Made by a program: the position numbers and the translations under genes. Source: Lachnospiraceae bacterium (lineage in GTDB: Bacteria > Bacillota > Clostridia > Lachnospirales > Lachnospiraceae). Taken from it: 6,323 bases of DNA. Positions 1 through 5,748 of this stretch are shown piece after piece. Where the stretch lies: positions 1-6,323 of the forward strand of contig JAJQGR010000012.1 of NCBI GenBank assembly GCA_021200345.1, given 5' to 3'. The notes under the pieces are model-generated. The model was given only the letters and a program-made list of their open reading frames with translations, was not told where the DNA came from and ran no database searches. Numbering within the stretch: position 1 is the stretch's first letter; every line of letters begins with the position of its first letter.

Positions 1-25
1 CATTTAAAAAATTAGGGACATTTCC

Positions 26-54
26 TTGATTTTTTTAAACCGCGGTTATATGCT
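26..54 (+). promoter_or_regulatory. Candidate sigma-A promoter of the regulator-decarboxylase operon
   Basis: A -35-like TTGATT (26-31) and a -10-like TATGCT (49-54) are separated by exactly 17 bases, the preferred sigma-A spacing. Each hexamer matches the consensus at 4 of 6 positions. Transcription would start near 61, leaving an untranslated leader of about 80 bases before the ATG at 143. It is the best promoter candidate I can see in the 142 bases upstream of the first gene. The four genes downstream follow on the same strand with short gaps, so it may drive the whole set. A weaker alternative (TTGTTT at 73-78, TAAAAT at 94-99) has a 15-base spacer. Confidence 0.45.
38..47. promoter_or_regulatory. 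Perfect palindrome AACCGCGGTT, candidate operator
   Basis: This 10-bp sequence equals its own reverse complement and lies between the putative -35 and -10 boxes, where a bound repressor would block RNA polymerase. It is GC-rich inside an otherwise very AT-rich leader, which makes it stand out. The adjacent gene encodes an RpiR-type DNA-binding protein, so autoregulation through this site is a reasonable inference. The site is shorter than many RpiR operators and no second copy was noticed in the leader. Confidence 0.35.
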
Positions 55-142
55 GAAAAGAAAGTACGGCATTTGTTTTTGGAAAAAGGAATGTAAAATG
101 GAATAAAGAAACGGTAAAGATAAGGAGGCGGAAGAAAAACCT

Positions 143-874
143 ATGAATCCATTACAGAAAATGGATATGCACAAGGACAGCTTTACACAGAATGATCTGC
201 TGATTTATGAAACGATTCGAAAGAATCCATCCGGGATTATTCACATGACCACAAGCCTGCTGGCGGAAAAGTGCGGGGTATCCCAGCCGGCTTTGTCCAG
301 ATTTGTGAAGAGCCTGGGCTATAACCGATATCAGGATTTCCGCACGGATATTGTGGCCTGGCTTGCCCAGCAGGGAGAACAGGAGGCGGAGGGCTCCAGT
401 CATCTGTATTATTTTAATACGTTATACGCGGTTTTGAGAGAGAGCGAGGCTGTGCTGACGGATGATTATATGAAAGAAGTGGCCGAGTATATTCTTGGGT
501 TCGACAGAGTGTTTCTTTCGGGGAAGGGAAAGAGTTATCACCCGGCGCAGCTGTTTGATAATCTGATGTTGAAGAGTTACCGCACTGTTCAGGCCGTACC
601 GCTGGATTATCTGACAGAGTCGGCGGATTATATGAGTGAAAATGATCTTCTGATTATTTTTTCTGTCAGCGGCGGCGCTCATATCATGCGGGACGCCTGC
701 CGGGCGGTGGGGAAAATCATGCTGGTGACGGCCAATGCCAATCATGAATACAGAGAGCGTGTGGATAAAACTGTTCTGTTGCCTTATGTGCAGCCGGATC
801 CGGAGAACTGCTCGGTGTCGCCGATTTTGTTTGATGTGTTTGTGGAGCTTCTGGTTTCCTATTTATTAAAGTAA
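143..874 (+). CDS. RpiR/MurR-family transcriptional regulator (HTH + SIS domain)
   Basis: Cytosolic transcription factor of 243 residues. The N-terminal domain (about 15-75) is a helix-turn-helix of the RpiR type: LAEKCGVSQPALSRFVKSLGY at about 40-60 has the usual pattern of LA-x4-VS-x3-x-RF-x3-LG, followed by the conserved YQDF (63-66). The C-terminal half (about 108-243) is a SIS sugar-phosphate-binding fold, with a first strand and loop VFLSGKGKS (123-131) and the typical NDLLIIFSVSGG (167-178). Family members sense phosphosugars and act as repressors or activators of neighbouring catabolic genes. At 243 residues it is somewhat shorter than the usual 270-290. The start at 143 is the first ATG after an in-frame TAA at 104-106. 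AAGGAGG (122-128) sits a rather long 14 bases upstream of it, and GGAAG (130-134) is nearer. It is 19 bp from the decarboxylase gene, so it probably controls it. The effector is unknown. Confidence 0.9.
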   Translation: MNPLQKMDMHKDSFTQNDLLIYETIRKNPSGIIHMTTSLLAEKCGVSQPALSRFVKSLGYNRYQDFRTDIVAWLAQQGEQEAEGSSHLYYFNTLYAVLRESEAVLTDDYMKEVAEYILGFDRVFLSGKGKSYHPAQLFDNLMLKSYRTVQAVPLDYLTESADYMSENDLLIIFSVSGGAHIMRDACRAVGKIMLVTANANHEYRERVDKTVLLPYVQPDPENCSVSPILFDVFVELLVSYLLK

Positions 875-893
875 AGAAAAGAGGGTATGGTAA

Positions 894-2369
894 ATGAATC
901 ACAGAACGGAAATCCTGGACCTGCGCACGGCGCTGGAGGTGCTGCGCAATGAGCCCGGGCAATTGGTGGAGACAAATGTGGAGGTAGATCCAAAGGCGGA
1001 GCTTTCCGGCGTTTACCGGTATGTGGGGGCCGGCGGTACGGTGATGCGGCCCACACAGGTGGACGGCCCGGCCATGATTTTTCACAATGTAAAGGGACAT
1101 CCGGGGGCCAGCGTGGCCATCGGTGTGCTGGCCAGCCGGGCCAGAGTAGCCAATTTATTTGGCTGTAAAAAAGAGGAGCTGGGACATCTGGTACAGTCCT
1201 GCGCGGCTCATCCCATTGAGCCGGTCGTTGTGGAGGGCAAGGCCCCCTGCCAGGAGGTAGTGCACCTGGCCACAGATCCGGACTTTGATCTGTACAGGCT
1301 GGTGCCGGCGCCCACCAACACGCCGGTGGACGCGGGACCCTACATTACGCTGGGCATGTGCTATGCCACTCATCCGGATACCGGCCTGTCGGATGTGACC
1401 ATTCATCGGATGTGCATTCAGGGGAAGGACGAGTTGTCCATTTTCCTGCAGCCCGGTTCCCGGCACATCGGAGCCATGGCGGAGCGGGCTACGGAACTGG
1501 GACAACCCTTGCCTATCTCTGTTTCCATCGGCGTGGATCCGGCCATCGAGGTGACCTCCTGCTTTGAGCCGCCTACAACGCCCCTGGGCTTTAACGAGCT
1601 TTCCATCGCGGGGGCTCTGCGTCAGAGATCTGTGGAGCTTTGTCCCTGTGTATCCATCAAAGAAAACGCCATTGCCAACGCGGAGTATGTGATCGAGGGG
1701 GAGATCATTCCCGGGGTGAAGGTGGTGGAGGACCAGAACAGCCACACCGGCTTTGCCATGCCGGAGTTTCCGGGATACAACGGCCATGCCAGCAATGAAT
1801 GCTGGCTGATCAAGGTGAAGGCTGTAACCCATCGGGTGAACCCCATCATGCAGACCTGTATCGGTCCCAGCGAGGAGCATGTGAATATGGCCGGGATTCC
1901 TACCGAGGCCAGTATCCTTGGAATGATTGACAAGGCCCTGCCGGGCAAGGTGGTCAACTGCTACGCCCACCGCTCCGGCGGCGGCAAGTACATGGCAATT
2001 CTGCAGTGTAAAAAGACGGTGCATACCGACGAGGGCAAGCAGCGGCAGGCGGCGCTTTTGGCGTTCTCTGCTTTCCCGGAGTTAAAGCATGTGATTTTGG
2101 TGGACGAGGACGTGGATATTTTTGATACCAACGACGTGCTCTGGGCCATGAATACCCGGTTTCAGGGAGACGCGGACATTGTGACCATTCCCGGGGTCAG
2201 GTGCCATCCGCTGGATCCCAGCTCCAACCCGGCCTATACCGGCTCGATCCGGGACGTGGGGATTTCCTGCAAGACCATTTTTGACTGTACTGTTCCTTTT
2301 GATCTGAAGGAGAACTTTCATCGGGCGCCGTTCCTGGAGGTGGATGCGGAGAAATGGCTGCGAGGGTGA
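894..2369 (+). CDS. lpdC: UbiD-family prFMN-dependent hydroxyarylic acid decarboxylase (LpdC-like)
   Basis: Reversible non-oxidative decarboxylase of 491 residues, cytosolic, using prenylated FMN. The N-terminal stretch VDPKAELSGVYRYVGAGGTV (31-50) followed by RPTQ is strongly reminiscent of the gallate decarboxylase LpdC of Lactobacillus plantarum, which has nearly the same length. Later landmarks are DVTIHRM (167-173, with the Arg expected to contact prFMN and substrate), SRHIG (189-193, a His matching the metal/cofactor ligand region), EYVIEGE (264-270), MPEFPGY (289-295, with the Glu that probably serves as the catalytic acid), GPSEEHV (324-330) and VDEDVDIFDTNDVLWAM (403-419). The start is fixed by an in-frame TAA directly before the ATG, and GAGGG (881-885) lies 8 bases upstream. 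The ubiX and lpdD-like genes follow. Substrate class (gallate, protocatechuate, 4-hydroxybenzoate or similar) is inferred from similarity; the exact acid cannot be told. It is not ubiquinone-pathway UbiD, given this context. Confidence 0.93.
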   Translation: MNHRTEILDLRTALEVLRNEPGQLVETNVEVDPKAELSGVYRYVGAGGTVMRPTQVDGPAMIFHNVKGHPGASVAIGVLASRARVANLFGCKKEELGHLVQSCAAHPIEPVVVEGKAPCQEVVHLATDPDFDLYRLVPAPTNTPVDAGPYITLGMCYATHPDTGLSDVTIHRMCIQGKDELSIFLQPGSRHIGAMAERATELGQPLPISVSIGVDPAIEVTSCFEPPTTPLGFNELSIAGALRQRSVELCPCVSIKENAIANAEYVIEGEIIPGVKVVEDQNSHTGFAMPEFPGYNGHASNECWLIKVKAVTHRVNPIMQTCIGPSEEHVNMAGIPTEASILGMIDKALPGKVVNCYAHRSGGGKYMAILQCKKTVHTDEGKQRQAALLAFSAFPELKHVILVDEDVDIFDTNDVLWAMNTRFQGDADIVTIPGVRCHPLDPSSNPAYTGSIRDVGISCKTIFDCTVPFDLKENFHRAPFLEVDAEKWLRG

Positions 2370-2414
2370 TGAACGGTGATGGGAAATGAACGGAATGGAC
2401 AGGAGAGGTAACAG

Positions 2415-2984
2415 ATGGCAAAACGACTGGTGATTGGCATGAGCGGCGCCTCCGGCGCGCCGCTGACCGTAGAATTACTCAGGCAGCTTCATACATTTTA
2501 TCCCCAGGTGGAGAGCCATCTGGTGGTGACAAAGGGCGGAGAGATGACTCTGCGCCAGGAAACCGGGATGACGCCGGATGATTTACAATCTCTTGCCACT
2601 GTATTTTATGACAATGAGAATATTGGCGCCGCCATCGCCAGCGGTTCCTTTCATACCATTGGTATGGTGGTGGTTCCCTGCAGCATGAAGACAGTGGCTG
2701 GCATTGTGTCCGGCTACAGCGACAATCTGCTGCTGCGGGCCGCGGATGTATGCCTGAAAGAGCGGCGAAAGCTGGTGCTGGTGCCCCGGGAGGCGCCCCT
2801 TTCCACCCTGCATCTGCGAAATCTCTATGAGGCCAGCGGGCTGGGAGCGGTGATTTTACCGCCCATGCAGACCTACTATGATTATCCCAGAACAGTGGAG
2901 GATATGACAAAGCACACAGTGGGACGGATTTTGAGCCAGTTTGGTCTGGGAGATCAGGCGGATGGCTGGACGGGGATGCTGTAG
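2415..2984 (+). CDS. ubiX: UbiX-type flavin prenyltransferase (LpdB/BsdB-like)
   Basis: Makes prenylated FMN from FMN and dimethylallyl phosphate, the cofactor needed by the UbiD-type enzyme encoded just upstream. The 189-residue length is typical. The protein opens with the Rossmann-like flavin-binding strand RLVIGMSGASGAP (4-16), continues with VVPCSMKTVAGIVSGYSDNL (86-105), which is the conserved PCSMKT/S motif, then VLVPREAPLSTLHLRNL (121-137), where the REAPLS Arg belongs to the phosphate-binding site, and ends with PPMQTYYDYPRTVEDM (149-164), which carries the Tyr and the conserved TVED of the family. The start is fixed by an in-frame TAA at 2409-2411, and AGGAG (2401-2405) lies 9 bases before the ATG. 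No membrane segment or signal peptide is seen. In phenolic acid decarboxylase operons this subunit is called LpdB, BsdB or VdcB. The family assignment is firm. Confidence 0.95.
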   Translation: MAKRLVIGMSGASGAPLTVELLRQLHTFYPQVESHLVVTKGGEMTLRQETGMTPDDLQSLATVFYDNENIGAAIASGSFHTIGMVVVPCSMKTVAGIVSGYSDNLLLRAADVCLKERRKLVLVPREAPLSTLHLRNLYEASGLGAVILPPMQTYYDYPRTVEDMTKHTVGRILSQFGLGDQADGWTGML

Positions 2985-3076
2985 AAAACAGTATGTGCAA
3001 ATGGCTCTGCGGTCATATCAGGAAAGGTGTTGTATGAAAGGGAAGGCATGTGTGAAGAAAAAGAACAGGTGATGCT

Positions 3077-3466
3077 ATGACAGAGAAAAAGGATACTGCC
3101 AGGGTTATTAGATTGCGGGCAGATCGGGTACTCATGGGAGAAACCTTAACAGTAGAAGTACTAGTCTTTCCGGCAGGAGTAGAAATCAATATCTACGGCG
3201 GCTGCTTTCCCCATATTGGCGCGGTCAGCATTGTAGATCCGGAAGGAAATACGGTTACCACCCAGTTCTCGGGACACAAGGATGCGGTAATCTCAGAAAA
3301 ATGGGCGCGTGCTGTGGCCGGGGCGGGATACCGGCCGGTGACGGTGGTTGCCGGAATTCATTATGACAACCTGACGAAAGAGGAGATCGGAGCCGTGGTG
3401 GCGATGACGGATGGAATGCTGGAGGAAGTGCTGGAAAAGATGAAAGACGCTTTGGAAAGCACTTGA
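3077..3466 (+). CDS. lpdD: LpdD-like small protein, probable prFMN chaperone/decarboxylase accessory
   Basis: Small soluble protein of 129 residues with no membrane segment. Its landmarks are EINIYGGCFPHIGAVSI (36-52), with a GG-x2-PHIGAV core, a beta-rich middle, PVTVVAGIHYDNLTKEEI (87-104), and a helical C-terminus. I recognise this pattern as the LpdD family, which accompanies LpdB/LpdC-type decarboxylases and has been described as a prenylated-flavin chaperone. It is unlike the roughly 75-residue, zinc-ribbon-like BsdD/VdcD subunit of Bacillus and Streptomyces. The PHIGAV loop is the likely ligand-contacting element, but that is inference. The ribosome binding site is poor (AGGTGA at 3067-3072, four bases from the ATG). 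An in-frame TGA at 3053-3055 excludes an earlier ATG start. It lies 92 bp after ubiX, the largest gap in the operon, and 26 bp before the glycosidase. Confidence 0.75.
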   Translation: MTEKKDTARVIRLRADRVLMGETLTVEVLVFPAGVEINIYGGCFPHIGAVSIVDPEGNTVTTQFSGHKDAVISEKWARAVAGAGYRPVTVVAGIHYDNLTKEEIGAVVAMTDGMLEEVLEKMKDALEST

Positions 3467-3479
3467 AGAGATGAAAAAA

Positions 3480-3484
3480 GGAGG
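3480..3484 (+). promoter_or_regulatory. Ribosome binding site that sets the glycosidase start at 3493
   Basis: GGAGG ends only 2 bases before the in-frame ATG at 3487 but 8 bases before the in-frame ATG at 3493. The second spacing is optimal and the first is too short for initiation. The protein therefore most likely begins MDNLEQ, not MWMDN. Confidence 0.75.
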
Positions 3485-3492
3485 CCATGTGG

Positions 3493-5748
3493 ATGGACAA
3501 TCTGGAGCAAAAGATTCAAATTTATCATAATGAAAAGGGACCTGACATTGGTGTCACATCGGCGGCAGTGATTGAGAAGGACGGATGCTATTTCCGGGAT
3601 CTGGCAGGAACGGGAGAGCTTCTCCCCTACGAGGACTGGAGGCTCACCGCCAGGGAACGGGCGCTGGATCTGGCTAAAAGGCTTAGTATCGAAGAGATTG
3701 CCGGGCTGATGCTGTACTCCCCTCATCAGATGGTGCCTTCCCCGTCAGAGGGGCCTTTCAGCGGCACCTATGACGGAAAGAATTTTTCGGAGAGCGGCAG
3801 GGAAAAATGGGATATGACCGACCAGCAGAAGCGCTTCCTGGACAAGGACCATGTGCGTCATGTGCTGGCGGCGGGGTTGGAGAGCGCGGAGATCGCCGCA
3901 AAGTGGAGCAACAGGGTGCAGGCCTTTGCAGAGAGTCTGCCCTGGGGGATACCGGTGAATTTTTCCAGTGATCCCCGCCATGGCGCCGGCAAAAGCAGCA
4001 CGGAGTTTAAGATGAATGGAGGAGACGTGTCCAGATGGCCCGAAGGCATGGGAATCTCCGCCACCTTTGATCCGTCTGTGTGTGAGGAATTCAGTAAGGT
4101 TGTGGCGAAAGAGTACCGGGCTATGGGCATTACCACGGCGCTGTCGCCTCAGATTGATCTGGCCACGGAGCCCCGCTGGATGCGCTTTGAGGATACCTTT
4201 GGCACCCACCCGGATATGGTGACAGAGATGGCGCGGATCTACAGCGATTATCTGCAGGAAACGGAGGAGAGTCCGGATGGCTGGGGAAAGGAGAGCGTCT
4301 GCGCTATGGCCAAGCATTGGCCCGGCGGCGGTCCCTGTGAGGCGGGGCGGGATGCGCATTATGGCTTTGGCAAGTTCGCGGTTTATCCCGGAGATCATTT
4401 AAAAGACCATATGCAGCCTTTTACTGAAGGCGCGTTTCAATTAAAGGGAAAAACCGGCTGTGTTTCGGCAGTGATGCCATACTACACCATATCCTGGCAG
4501 CGGGATCAGAAAAATCATCAAGAGGTGGGTAACTCCTACAGTGAATATCTGATCAAAGACCAGCTGCGGGGAAAGTATGGTTTCGACGGCGTGGTTTGTA
4601 CAGACTGGGGGATTACAGGGGATCCGAATCCGGAGATCGACGCCTTTGGCAGCCGCTGCTACGGTGTGGAGAATCTGACAGTGGCACAGCGCCATTATCT
4701 GGCCATCAGAAATGGGGTGGATCAGTTTGGCGGCAATTCTGAGATACAGCCCATTCTGGAGGCCTATCAGCTGGGCTGCGGGGAAATCGGGGAGGAGGCC
4801 ATGAGGCAGCGGATGGAGGAGTCCGCGGTCAGACTGCTGCTCAACATTTTCCGCTGCGGCCTGTTTGAGAATCCATATCTGGATCCGGAGAAAAGCAAAA
4901 CGCTGGTGGGCTGCACAGAGCATTGTGACGCCGGATATGAGGCGCAGTTAAAGAGTGTGGTTTTGCTGAAAAACCAGGGGGTGCTGCCCATCAAAGAGCG
5001 TAAAAAGGTTTATATTCCCAACCGGCATATAAATGCGAAAAAAAGCTTCATGAGGGGAATGGATCCGGCCCGGGATGTGGTGCCCGCATCACAGGAGCTG
5101 GTGGGCAAATATTATGATCAGGTAAACGCGCCTGAGGAAGCGGACTTTGCTCTGATTTTCATAGAGAGCCCGCTTTGTAACGGCGGGTACAATGGCGGGA
5201 ACGTGAAAAACGGTGAGAATGGCTATGAACCCATTTCTCTGCAATATCGCCCATATACCGCCGATACAGCCCGTCCGGTCAGCCTGGCGGGAGGCGATTT
5301 CAGAGAGAAGGATTCCAACAGAAGCTACCGGGGGAAGACGGTGACTCCGGCCAATGAATCCGATCTGGATTTGATTTTAAATACCAGGAAGGCCATGCCG
5401 GGGAAACCCATAATTGTATGCCTGCGGATGCACAATCCGACAGTGGTGTCAGAATTTGAACCCTATGTGGATGGTATTCTGGTGGAGTTTGGGGTTCAGA
5501 AACAGGTGCTGTTTGACCTTGTCAGCGGCCGGTATGAGCCTTCCGCTCTTTTGCCTGTGCAGTTCCCGGCCAATATGGAGACGGTGGAGGCGCACTGTGA
5601 GGATGTACCCTTTGACATGGAGCCTTACCGGGATCAGGCGGGGCATGCGTATGATTTTACTTTCGGCATGAACTGGAGCGGCGTGATTGAGGACGAGAGG
5701 ACAGGAAAGTACAGCGGCAATACTACAGGGCGGTCAGCTTTTCTCTGA
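3493..5748 (+). CDS. Glycoside hydrolase family 3 enzyme (beta-glucosidase-like), cytosolic
   Basis: Retaining glycosidase of 751 residues counted from 3493. Domain 1 (about 60-390) is a GH3 TIM barrel: SDPRHG (159-164), SRWPEGMG (180-187), DLATEPRW (222-229), KHWPGGGP (274-281, the family's KH-x-PG-x-G substrate-binding motif) and DGVVCTDW (365-372), in which Asp371 fits the nucleophile. Domain 2 (about 487-735) begins with VVLLKNQGVLPI (489-500) and has the alpha/beta sandwich expected of GH3. Glu558 in IFIESP lies where two-domain GH3 enzymes carry the acid/base. The N-terminus has no signal peptide, so it acts inside the cell on imported substrate. Position after the decarboxylase module suggests release of a phenolic aglycone from a glycoside, though the specificity (glucose, xylose or other) cannot be read from sequence. 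Its last 26 bp overlap the convergent serine dehydratase gene. Confidence 0.9.
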   Translation: MDNLEQKIQIYHNEKGPDIGVTSAAVIEKDGCYFRDLAGTGELLPYEDWRLTARERALDLAKRLSIEEIAGLMLYSPHQMVPSPSEGPFSGTYDGKNFSESGREKWDMTDQQKRFLDKDHVRHVLAAGLESAEIAAKWSNRVQAFAESLPWGIPVNFSSDPRHGAGKSSTEFKMNGGDVSRWPEGMGISATFDPSVCEEFSKVVAKEYRAMGITTALSPQIDLATEPRWMRFEDTFGTHPDMVTEMARIYSDYLQETEESPDGWGKESVCAMAKHWPGGGPCEAGRDAHYGFGKFAVYPGDHLKDHMQPFTEGAFQLKGKTGCVSAVMPYYTISWQRDQKNHQEVGNSYSEYLIKDQLRGKYGFDGVVCTDWGITGDPNPEIDAFGSRCYGVENLTVAQRHYLAIRNGVDQFGGNSEIQPILEAYQLGCGEIGEEAMRQRMEESAVRLLLNIFRCGLFENPYLDPEKSKTLVGCTEHCDAGYEAQLKSVVLLKNQGVLPIKERKKVYIPNRHINAKKSFMRGMDPARDVVPASQELVGKYYDQVNAPEEADFALIFIESPLCNGGYNGGNVKNGENGYEPISLQYRPYTADTARPVSLAGGDFREKDSNRSYRGKTVTPANESDLDLILNTRKAMPGKPIIVCLRMHNPTVVSEFEPYVDGILVEFGVQKQVLFDLVSGRYEPSALLPVQFPANMETVEAHCEDVPFDMEPYRDQAGHAYDFTFGMNWSGVIEDERTGKYSGNTTGRSAFL

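Noticed and set aside
73..99. Second promoter candidate (TTGTTT, TAAAAT) before the regulator gene
   Set aside because: The 15-base spacer is short and AT-rich leaders give such matches by chance; the pair at 26-54 has better spacing.
1155..2024. 289-codon open frame on the - strand inside the decarboxylase gene
   Set aside because: The + strand protein matches the UbiD family along its whole length; the antisense frame gives a low-complexity His/Gly/Arg-rich product with no recognisable domain and no ribosome site. It is a shadow of codon bias.
894..2984. ubiD/ubiX as ubiquinone biosynthesis genes
   Set aside because: The decarboxylase is of the LpdC type, an LpdD-like gene follows, and the inferred anaerobic Firmicute host would not make ubiquinone.
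2479..3000. 173-codon - strand frame over the ubiX gene
   Set aside because: Pro/Ser/Arg-rich translation without domain features, opposite a clearly conserved UbiX.
3487..3489. ATG at 3487 as the glycosidase start
   Set aside because: Only 2 bases separate it from GGAGG; the ATG at 3493 has the optimal 8-base spacing.
3745..4398. 217-codon open frame on the - strand inside the glycosidase gene
   Set aside because: It lies entirely under the conserved GH3 barrel region and its translation resembles no family I know.
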